Of a stretch of DNA of 28,392 nt, positions 17,569 through 24,367 are shown piece after piece. How positions within the stretch are numbered: the first letter of the stretch is position 1; every line of letters starts with the position of its first letter. This stretch comes from a virus: positions 1-28,392 of the IMG/VR virus record IMGVR_UViG_3300013014_000099. One strand, given 5' to 3'. The translations under genes were made by a program, and so were the position numbers. The notes beneath the pieces were generated by a model. The model was given only the letters and a program-made list of their open reading frames with translations, had not been told where the DNA came from and searched no databases.

Positions 17569-19464
17569 ATGGCAATAATATTAGCACAAGTTAGAGCAGC
17601 TACACTTGCAAATATAACACTAGCAACTACTCTTTCACTAGGTCTTTCTACGATAGATGGCGTATTAGTTGCAGCTGGTGACAGGATTCTCGTAAAAGCT
17701 CAAACAGTTAGATCTCAAAATGGTATCTATACTTTAGGCAGTGATGGTATTTTGACTAGAGCAATTGATTTTGCAACTACGTTAAGCACCACCGGCACTG
17801 TTGGTAGTATCAGTGGTAGTGGGCCATGGAATGCAACTATTACTAACATGGTTGCTGGTTCTACTGCTGGACTGGCGCAAGGTAGTAGTTTATTAGCAAC
17901 TAGTGGTGGTGGTAGTTTATATGGTGGATCCCCAACTAGTGTTATAGTGACAGATATTATTAGTGCAACTAGCATTAATTACACTGTAACTGGTGGAACT
18001 ACTCCAACTGTTGGAACTATCACAAATATTAAAAGCCCACAACTAGGTGGCACCGCAGTATTCGTACAAGAAGGTGATACGCTAGCAGATACTGGATGGG
18101 TTATTAGTTCTAATGGAGTATTAGTAGTTGGAACTAGTGACATAGAATTTGAAAAATTTACTGTTAATCTAAAATTACAGGGCGGTAGTATTACTGGGTC
18201 GATGGTTCTTCGACAAGAAAAAGGATATCCTCTTACTACGGCAGAATTAGATAACAACTTTAAGTATCTTTCTACTTCGCTTGTCCAAAAATTAAATACT
18301 GTAGATTTTACACCGACTGCAATTGTATTTAGAATCAATCAGTTAAGCGCTGGAGATGCTAATATTAATGCGTGGAAGTTGAATGGATATTTACCAAGTG
18401 AAAGCGCAAGTAATAGCACTATTGCTGCTCGCGATATAAATGGAAATATAACAACTAATACTTTCAATGGTGCTTTAAGTGGAAATGCTCTTACTGCTAC
18501 ATTAGCTGCGAGAGCAACAATTGCAAATAATGTTGATGGAGTAGTAGCTGTTATTAATGGTGGAACTAATGCAAACAATAGTGCAACTGCAAGAGCTAAT
18601 CTTGGAGCAGTTGCACTGGGTGGCGACACTATGACTGGTAAGTTAACGCTACAAGCAGCAACAACTGCTGCAGCATCATTAAATATTCCAGCTTATGCCA
18701 CTTCAATCGCATCTCCAGCTAATGGCGATGTATGGAGTGATGCAACTAATTTGTTCTATAGAAAAAACTCAACTACATATACTGTTGCACCTCTAGAATC
18801 TCCTATATTCACTGGAGGACCTCTTGCTCCAACAGCAGAAAATAGTAGTAATAGTACTGCAATCGCCACAACTCAGTTCGTTAAAAATATCAAGGTGTTA
18901 ATAGATCAAGACATTGCCCTTAAAGCAAATATTGCATCTCCAACATTTACTGGAACTCCACTTTCTACAACACCTGCTACAACTGATAGTAGCACTAAGA
19001 TTGCAACTACTGCATTCACCACAGCAATAATTGATAGCAAACTAACATCATACTATACACAAACACAAATAGACACTACATTTACTAGTTATTACACTAA
19101 AACGCAAGTAGACAATACATTTACTAGTTACTCTACGACTAGTCTTATGAATACTGCAATAGATAATAAGATAACCAATAATAATTTAAATTACTATACA
19201 CAAACACAAATAAACACTACTTTAAATGGTTATTATACTACTTCTGGAACTAATACTGCTATATCAAACGCAATAACTAGTAATAATAATAATTACTCTA
19301 CAACTAGTGTTATGAATAGCGCAATTAGTACTGCAGTAAGTACTAAAGCTAACACGACATATGTAGATGATCTACAAGATAAATGGGGAACATCAAAAAA
19401 ATTCGTGCAAACAGCTGACCCCGGTAGTGCTGCAGCAAATGGTGACTTTTGGTTTAAGATTTAA
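17569..19464 (+). CDS. Tail fibre protein with QNGIY domain and YYTQTQ repeats
   Basis: A 631-aa fibre-like protein. Residues 5-70 and 155-200 together form a domain seen in phage fibres (AAGDRILVKAQTVRSQNGIY ... GTAVFVQEGDTLADTGWVIS). It is split by an 80-residue insert at about 72-154. Residues 200-255 (GGSITGSMVLRQEKGYPLTT) and 285-365 (NGGTNANNSATARANLGAV, GGDTMTGKLTL) are typical fibre-shaft segments. Residues about 515-610 hold repeats of the YYTQTQID / YYTKTQVD / YYTTSGTNTAI type, known from many trimeric phage fibres. The C-terminus DPGSAAANGDFWFKI resembles a fibre tip end. Thr, Asn and Ser dominate. It presumably forms a trimeric fibre attached to the baseplate; the receptor is unknown. 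Compare the same QNG domain, uninterrupted, in the gene at 24368. Confidence 0.8.
   Translation: MAIILAQVRAATLANITLATTLSLGLSTIDGVLVAAGDRILVKAQTVRSQNGIYTLGSDGILTRAIDFATTLSTTGTVGSISGSGPWNATITNMVAGSTAGLAQGSSLLATSGGGSLYGGSPTSVIVTDIISATSINYTVTGGTTPTVGTITNIKSPQLGGTAVFVQEGDTLADTGWVISSNGVLVVGTSDIEFEKFTVNLKLQGGSITGSMVLRQEKGYPLTTAELDNNFKYLSTSLVQKLNTVDFTPTAIVFRINQLSAGDANINAWKLNGYLPSESASNSTIAARDINGNITTNTFNGALSGNALTATLAARATIANNVDGVVAVINGGTNANNSATARANLGAVALGGDTMTGKLTLQAATTAAASLNIPAYATSIASPANGDVWSDATNLFYRKNSTTYTVAPLESPIFTGGPLAPTAENSSNSTAIATTQFVKNIKVLIDQDIALKANIASPTFTGTPLSTTPATTDSSTKIATTAFTTAIIDSKLTSYYTQTQIDTTFTSYYTKTQVDNTFTSYSTTSLMNTAIDNKITNNNLNYYTQTQINTTLNGYYTTSGTNTAISNAITSNNNNYSTTSVMNSAISTAVSTKANTTYVDDLQDKWGTSKKFVQTADPGSAAANGDFWFKI
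17782..18030 (+). repeat. Insert module, copy C
   Basis: Residues about 72-154 of the fibre interrupt its QNGIY domain between IDFATT and KSPQLGGTAVFV. The insert shares the plan of the two copies in the gene at 21691: a G(S/T)xxGxAWxAT-like strand, STAGL-x-x-G-x-x-L, a glycine turn, ITSV/VTDI and a final GTI/GAL strand. Boundaries are approximate. Confidence 0.6.
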
Positions 19465-19470
19465 TATTAT

Positions 19471-21594
19471 ATGATAGAAGCTCTTTGGAACGGTAACAGT
19501 CAATATATACGTTTAACATCTACTGTTGATTGCGCTGTAAATTTTGCAATCGTAGGTGCTGGCGGCGGCGGTGGCGGAGCGGATGCCGGGCGTGAAGGCA
19601 GCGCTGGACTTCCGGGTAAACGTGTAATCGGGAAAGTAACTTTGAACGCAGGTAATTATATTACTTGTGTTCTTGGTCAGGGCGGATTTGCAGGTCAGAG
19701 TAATGCCGGCACTGCGGCAGGAGGCGTTGGAGGTTTTGGCGAGCTTTATAACGGTAATAGCTTTTGCGGCGGCACCGGAGGAAATGGTGGGCCTTATGGC
19801 GGCAGTGGAGGTGGTGGAGGAGGAGGTGCTGCTACTACTCTTCGATATGGTAGTGGTAACCTTATTGTTGGAGTTGCTGCAGGAGGAGGAGGCGGCGGCG
19901 GCGCTGGTATTAACTCTAATGGTTATATTAAATCATATGATCCGTATTTAGAAGTATCACAGACTTCAGCAAATAATACTGCAGGAGGTAAAGGCTTAAA
20001 TCATCGATATGATGGTGGTGGCGCAGGCGGAGGTGGAGGCGGATTACCTTCTGGTAGTGGTGGAATTTGGTCAGCTGACTACGACACGGGCGCAATGTCT
20101 GGTTCTACTGGCTATAGTTCTTGGGCAATTGGGACAACGCAAGAAGCTTATTTTTCAACAATTTTAGCTTCTAATAGTAATTATATAAATGCTGGAGCTG
20201 GTGGTGCGCCCCGCTCTAATGGTCAAGGTGGTTATGCTATATTTTCTTCAACTATACTTCTTACAAATGTAAGAAATACAACAAATTCAGGTTGGGTAAA
20301 TCCTTATTTAATTTATGTACGACATGGAAATGCTTGGACTACAGTAAATGAAGCATATATAAGAGCGAATAATTCATGGGTTAAAATTTTTGGTGATAAC
20401 CCACTTAATACTGCAATAACATTTGCAACTGTTACTAATATCACAGGTCCAATGTCTTCATATCCACCAGCATATGTAGCTCCCGTGGTGCAGAATACTG
20501 GTAAAGGCTCGTTCGGCGCGCGAGATTGGGGAGATACTGAATCTACTCCTTCGCGTGGTGGTTACACATCCTCCCCGTCTGTTGGCAGCGATGGTAGTGT
20601 TGGAGGAGGTAGTGGTATGGGTCCTGCTAATGGACCTGCTACATGTTTTGTAAAAGGTACATTAGTTACACTAGAAGATAATACTAAAGTTGCTATTGAA
20701 GATGTCAAAATCGGTGATAGAGTAAAAGGTTTAAACACTATTAATAATGTGTTAGGATTTGATCGTCCTATGTTGATTATCGATAATGTGCGTGATGGCG
20801 ATCTTTATGGTATTAATGGATTAGAAAAATTTGTAACTGCTGAACATCCTATAATGACTAAACAAGGATGGAAATCTATTGATAAAGAACACGCCGTAAA
20901 ATTTGATCCACACTTAAGTGAAATATTAATAGGTAGTCTTGAAGTTGGCGATGAAATTTTAACAGAAACTGGATCAATAGTTATTGATAGTATAGAAAAA
21001 TATGAAGATCAACCACAGCAACTATTATATAATCTATTATTAGATGGTAATCATACATATTATGCTAATAGTTTACTTGTGCATAATAAAGGCGCGCCGG
21101 GTGTAAGTCCAGGAGGTGGTCCTCCATGTCATGCACCATGGACTAGAATAACACTGCCTGATGGTTCATATAAACAAATACGAGATATTCAAGTAGGCGA
21201 GTTGATTCAAGGTAATGGATGTGTCAATAGTGTGATAACTTCAGTGGCACTATACTCTACATCTAGATTAGTTTCGTTTAATGATATTGGTTATTTTGTA
21301 ACTGAAACCCATCCTATGCTTACTGATATTGGATGGGGCGCGTTTAATCCAATGCTATTAAAATTACAGACTCCTTCATATTACGAGCAATTGAAAGCAA
21401 ATAACAATGGAAAAGATTTAGTTACAATAAGCGAAGGTTCTAATTTAGCATATTACGTAAATAATAGCATAGTATATAACTCAGTAAGTAACGTACAATA
21501 TGAAAGTGGAGATAACTTTATGGTATACCGACTTAATGTATCGGGCAATGATACATTTATTGCTGAAAATATAATTTCGCATAACAAATGGTAA
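19471..21594 (+). CDS. Polyglycine adhesin-like tail protein with two tandem Hint (intein-type) domains
   Basis: A 707-aa protein. Residues 1-27 form a beta segment (WNGNSQYIRLTSTVDCAVNF). Residues 28-255 are dominated by glycine runs (31-36, 113-119, 138-144, 186-191), as in glycine-rich phage adhesins. Residues 282-308 carry a YVRHGNAWTTVNEAYIRANN surface motif with WVK, followed by a linker rich in Gly, Pro and Ser. Hint domain 1 spans 392-539: Cys392 (CFVKGTLVTLEDN), IEDVKIGDRV, Thr456-x-x-His459 (VTAEHPIM), and the end LLVHNK (His538, Asn539). Hint domain 2 spans 553-705: Cys553 (CHAPWTRITLPDGSYKQI), Thr611-x-x-His614 (VTETHPML), and SHNKW at the very end (His704, Asn705). These are the catalytic residues of inteins and bacterial intein-like domains; no homing endonuclease fits in either. 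I infer self-cleavage that frees the adhesin part. The ribosome binding site is poor. Confidence 0.85.
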   Translation: MIEALWNGNSQYIRLTSTVDCAVNFAIVGAGGGGGGADAGREGSAGLPGKRVIGKVTLNAGNYITCVLGQGGFAGQSNAGTAAGGVGGFGELYNGNSFCGGTGGNGGPYGGSGGGGGGGAATTLRYGSGNLIVGVAAGGGGGGGAGINSNGYIKSYDPYLEVSQTSANNTAGGKGLNHRYDGGGAGGGGGGLPSGSGGIWSADYDTGAMSGSTGYSSWAIGTTQEAYFSTILASNSNYINAGAGGAPRSNGQGGYAIFSSTILLTNVRNTTNSGWVNPYLIYVRHGNAWTTVNEAYIRANNSWVKIFGDNPLNTAITFATVTNITGPMSSYPPAYVAPVVQNTGKGSFGARDWGDTESTPSRGGYTSSPSVGSDGSVGGGSGMGPANGPATCFVKGTLVTLEDNTKVAIEDVKIGDRVKGLNTINNVLGFDRPMLIIDNVRDGDLYGINGLEKFVTAEHPIMTKQGWKSIDKEHAVKFDPHLSEILIGSLEVGDEILTETGSIVIDSIEKYEDQPQQLLYNLLLDGNHTYYANSLLVHNKGAPGVSPGGGPPCHAPWTRITLPDGSYKQIRDIQVGELIQGNGCVNSVITSVALYSTSRLVSFNDIGYFVTETHPMLTDIGWGAFNPMLLKLQTPSYYEQLKANNNGKDLVTISEGSNLAYYVNNSIVYNSVSNVQYESGDNFMVYRLNVSGNDTFIAENIISHNKW
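20644..21087 (+). other. Hint domain 1 coding segment
   Basis: Codons 392-539, from the Cys codon at 20644 to the Asn codon ending at 21087. At 148 residues it is the size of a minimal intein without endonuclease. It is followed by a 13-residue linker KGAPGVSPGGGPP before Hint 2. Confidence 0.8.
21127..21585 (+). other. Hint domain 2 coding segment
   Basis: Codons 553-705, from the Cys codon at 21127 to the Asn codon ending at 21585. Only Lys-Trp follows before the stop. By eye it shares the catalytic frame with Hint 1 but little other sequence, so the pair is not a recent duplication. Confidence 0.75.
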
Positions 21595-21655
21595 TAACAT
21601 TCGATGTTAATTTAAAATTGATATCGTATGCTAACACTATAGCATTATACTAACA

Positions 21656-21663
21656 TATAAATA
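21656..21663 (+). promoter_or_regulatory. T4-type late promoter
   Basis: An exact TATAAATA sits in the 96-base gap between the Hint gene and the S74 fibre gene, the longest non-coding stretch here. It ends 27 bases before ATG 21691, giving a leader of about 20 bases. T4 late promoters are read by RNA polymerase carrying the phage sigma gp55; genes for such factors are not in this window. Confidence 0.7.
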
Positions 21664-21690
21664 ACAGAGTAACTCAATAAAGATAACGCT

Positions 21691-23748
21691 ATGGCATTTT
21701 TAACATTTAGAGCTTCTAGTAGTCCTACGATTCCAACCGTCACTACGGTTAGTACAACTGGATTGACTAACCTTCAGGTTGATGGTAATTTTGCCTCGTT
21801 GGATAGTGCGAAGTACGAAAAGACTGGTGGCGCCATTTCAGGTGACGTTGCAATCACCGGTAGTTTAAGTACTAGTGGAAATTCCGTAACTATAAACTCT
21901 ACCAATGTATTGGTAAGTGATAATAATATATCTATTGGATCTGTAGTAGCAGTTAATGCGTTATCTGGTGCTATTAGTAATAACGCTGGAAGTGGAAGTG
22001 CTTGGACTGCTACAGTCACTATGACTTCTCCATCAACCACAGCTGGTCTTATTCCAGGCACAATATTAACAAAGACTACCGGAGTTGGTATTTTTGGTGC
22101 TAATGCAGTTATTACTAGTGTTGTTAGTTTAACACAGATGACAATCTCAAGCACCTCAACAAATACTAATGGTGCTTTATCATTCAACACTGGAGTAGCT
22201 AGTGACCTAACTGCAAATGGTGGTGGCATTACTTTAAAAAGTGTGATTGATAAAAGTATCATCTGGGATAGTACAAATTCTAACTGGACGTCTAGCGAAA
22301 ACTGGAATATTGTTACTGGAAAAGAATTTAAGATTAATAATGTTTCTGTTCTTAATGCTACTACTCTTGGCAGTGTTATAACTTCTTCTAGTTTAACTTC
22401 GGTTGGAACAATTGCCACTGGCACCTGGACTGCGAATACAATTGCTTCTGCTTATGGCGGTACTGGATATAGCACATACGCAGCTGGAGATATTCTATAT
22501 GCATCAGCTACTAACGTTTTATCAAAATTGCCAAAGGCTACTAATGGTAATGTTCTTATGCTTGTTGCTGGAGTACCTGCTTGGGCAGCAGAAGCAGATA
22601 CATTAGCGACAGTCACCGGTCGTGGTGCTACCACAGCAACCGCACTAACAATTACAAATGCTACCTCATCTGCTTTAACTGTTACTGGCGGCGTAACCAT
22701 TGGCGGTGACTTAGTCGTTAATGGAACTACGACAAGTATCAATTCTACTATTTTAACTGTAGATGACAAGAATATAGAACTTGGTTTTGCATCAGCACTT
22801 ACAAATCTATCTGGTTCGATCGTTACCAGCGCAATAGCAAGCGCACTTACTATGACTAGTACAGCCGGACTTATTCCAGGAATGGTATTAACTAAAGTAT
22901 CAGGCACCGGTGTATTTGGTGGTGTAACAACTATTACTAGCGTAGATAGCGCAACACAGATTACAATAGGTGGTACTACAGCTAATACTCTAGGAGCATT
23001 AGTATTTAATGCCGGAGGTGTCAGTGACCTTACTGCTAATGGCGGTGGTATTACGTTAAAAGGCACATCTGATAAGACTATCAGTTGGGATAGTACAAAT
23101 TCTAACTGGTCGTCAAGTGAGCATTGGAACATTGCAACTGGAAAATCATTTAAGATTAATAACACTGCAGTTCTAAGTGCTGGTAGTGTAAACGTAGCTA
23201 ATGGCACATTTACAACTATTACACTTGGTACAGCGGGAATTAATGCTACTAATGGTTATAATATAAGTGGCACACAAAATGGTGGTGCAATTGAAATAAG
23301 AACAAATGGTGGTACTACTGATCGTGGTTGGCGTCTAGGTATGCGAGATGCTGGTAGTGGTTTTACAGAGCACGTATCATATTTAGAATCTGCTGGAAAT
23401 GTAGTAAAATTCTTTACTAATATAACGGCAACTGGTACTATAGACGGCACCACATTCAATTCTACTTCTGACGTTCGCTTAAAATCAGAGATTGAAGTAA
23501 TTGAAAACGCACTGGATAAAACACTAAGTCTTAATGGATATACATTCTTACTTAATTCTGATAAATCAAAACGTCAAACAGGCTTACTCGCACAAGAAGT
23601 TCTTAAAGTTCTTCCTGAAGCAGTAAGCGGCACTGAAGACACACACTATAGCGTTTCATATGGAAACGTCGTTGGTCTATTAATTGAAGCAATTAAAGAA
23701 TTAAACACAAAAGTAACTGATCTACAAAATCAACTTGCTAATAAATAA
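21691..23748 (+). CDS. Tail fibre with duplicated shaft module and S74-type intramolecular chaperone
   Basis: A 685-aa protein. Residues 53-222 and 331-496 are a duplicated module (TINSTNVLVSDNNISIG and SINSTILTVDDKNIELG; SDLTANGGGITLK; DSTNSNW(T/S)SSE(N/H)WNI; K(E/S)FKINN). Each copy is interrupted by an insert of 77-85 residues. Between them lies a fibre motif, AYGGTGYSTYAAGDILYASA (254-273). The C-terminus is a peptidase S74 / intramolecular chaperone domain: SDVRLKSEIEVIENALDK from Ser593-Asp594, then YTFLLNSDKSKRQTGLLAQE and a final coiled coil (LLIEAIKELNTKVTDLQNQL). In this family the Ser-Asp pair cuts the chain just before the Ser after trimer folding, so residues 593-685 would be released. 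It has its own late promoter and a weak ribosome binding site. Confidence 0.88.
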   Translation: MAFLTFRASSSPTIPTVTTVSTTGLTNLQVDGNFASLDSAKYEKTGGAISGDVAITGSLSTSGNSVTINSTNVLVSDNNISIGSVVAVNALSGAISNNAGSGSAWTATVTMTSPSTTAGLIPGTILTKTTGVGIFGANAVITSVVSLTQMTISSTSTNTNGALSFNTGVASDLTANGGGITLKSVIDKSIIWDSTNSNWTSSENWNIVTGKEFKINNVSVLNATTLGSVITSSSLTSVGTIATGTWTANTIASAYGGTGYSTYAAGDILYASATNVLSKLPKATNGNVLMLVAGVPAWAAEADTLATVTGRGATTATALTITNATSSALTVTGGVTIGGDLVVNGTTTSINSTILTVDDKNIELGFASALTNLSGSIVTSAIASALTMTSTAGLIPGMVLTKVSGTGVFGGVTTITSVDSATQITIGGTTANTLGALVFNAGGVSDLTANGGGITLKGTSDKTISWDSTNSNWSSSEHWNIATGKSFKINNTAVLSAGSVNVANGTFTTITLGTAGINATNGYNISGTQNGGAIEIRTNGGTTDRGWRLGMRDAGSGFTEHVSYLESAGNVVKFFTNITATGTIDGTTFNSTSDVRLKSEIEVIENALDKTLSLNGYTFLLNSDKSKRQTGLLAQEVLKVLPEAVSGTEDTHYSVSYGNVVGLLIEAIKELNTKVTDLQNQLANK
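21940..22194 (+). repeat. Insert module, copy A
   Basis: Residues 84-168 of the S74 fibre lie between NNISIG and ASDLTANGGG. Core words are WTATVTM, STTAGLIPGTILTK, GVGIFG, ITSVVSLTQMTIS and NGALSFN. Boundaries are approximate. Confidence 0.7.
22786..23016 (+). repeat. Insert module, copy B
   Basis: Residues 366-442 of the same fibre lie between KNIELG and VSDLTANGGG. Core words are ALTMTSTAGLIPGMVLTK, GTGVFG, ITSVDSATQITIG and LGALVFN, closely matching copy A. Confidence 0.7.
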
Positions 23749-23765
23749 AGCAAGAGGAATATAAA

Positions 23766-24098
23766 ATGGCCGTAACAGCATACTTAGATATAGATCAAGG
23801 TTCTGATTTTGTCACTGAAATGACATTAGAGAATGATAACGGAACTCCTATGAATTTAGAATCTTTCACAGTAAAGTCGCAATTCAGAAAAAGTTATAAT
23901 TCATTGATTGGCTATACTTTTGTCGCAAACATAACTAGTGCAGTAAATGGACGATTTACGCTCTCTTTATCTGGCATAACATCATCTGCTATAAAGCCAG
24001 GAAGATACTTATATGATGTAGAAATATATAATTCTATGGTAAAGACTCGAGTAGTTGAAGGTGTTATTACTATCAATCCTGAAATAACTAAAATATAA
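23766..24098 (+). CDS. Small virion structural protein of the fibre cluster
   Basis: A 110-aa protein with the pattern of small structural proteins found beside marine T4-like fibre genes: a 'DIDQGSDF' start, NGTPMNLESFTVKSQFRKSY, then GRFTLSLSGITSSAIKPGRYLYD-type strands, and VEGVITINPEITKI at the end. The QG, the 'L-x-x-(Y/F)-x-x-x-x-Q-x-RK' stretch and the 'PGRYLYDVE' stretch are the parts I recognise. The fold is probably an all-beta sandwich like baseplate upper proteins (inference). AGAGGAA at 23753-23759 is a good ribosome binding site. The stop overlaps the next ATG by one base (TAATG), so the two small proteins are probably co-translated and may work as a pair. Confidence 0.7.
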   Translation: MAVTAYLDIDQGSDFVTEMTLENDNGTPMNLESFTVKSQFRKSYNSLIGYTFVANITSAVNGRFTLSLSGITSSAIKPGRYLYDVEIYNSMVKTRVVEGVITINPEITKI

Positions 24099-24352
24099 TG
24101 AAAATAAAAGTAAACAGCCAACAGACTAATACAGTAGCTGTAAACACCCAATCTAATAATGAAGTAATAGCTATTGGAATTCAAGGTCCAGCAGGAATTC
24201 CTGGATCGTCTATTACTATATTAGGTAATATTACAGACATAGATGCAACAACTAAAACAGAAGGTTCTCTTTTAGTCTATAAAGCAAATACACAAAAATG
24301 GACATCTACCACTACGCTGGACGCGCAGAACATGGAAGGTGGAGAGTTTTAA
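24098..24352 (+). CDS. Small structural protein with short collagen-like motif
   Basis: An 84-aa protein. Residues 28-37 (GIQGPAGIPG) form a short collagen-like Gly-x-x run. After it come ITILGNITDIDATTKTEGSL, LVYKANTQKW and the end LDAQNMEGGEF. The order 'QGPxG ... LxxLxDVD ... DGSLLVY ... W ... LxxQxxxGGxF' is, from memory, a recurrent small protein of marine T4-like fibre clusters, commonly found together with the preceding protein type. It probably trimerises through the collagen-like part and acts as a connector; this is inference. The start overlaps the upstream stop; the next gene follows 15 bases later. Confidence 0.7.
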   Translation: MKIKVNSQQTNTVAVNTQSNNEVIAIGIQGPAGIPGSSITILGNITDIDATTKTEGSLLVYKANTQKWTSTTTLDAQNMEGGEF

Positions 24353-24367
24353 TCGGAGAAAATAAAA

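Noticed and set aside
20644-21087. Full intein with homing endonuclease in the adhesin gene
   Set aside because: Hint 1 is only 148 residues with no LAGLIDADG or HNH motif, and the following residue is Lys, so it does not look like a standard splicing intein.
21628-21645. Inverted repeat ATGCTA/TAGCAT in the gap after the Hint gene
   Set aside because: Only six base pairs, with no T-tract; too weak to call a terminator or operator.
21774-23207. Long minus-strand frames (216 and 251 aa)
   Set aside because: They mirror the Thr/Ser/Ala-rich fibre gene on the + strand; their Val/Leu/Pro-rich composition is the expected shadow. The same holds for the minus frames opposite 24368-26770 and 17569-19464.
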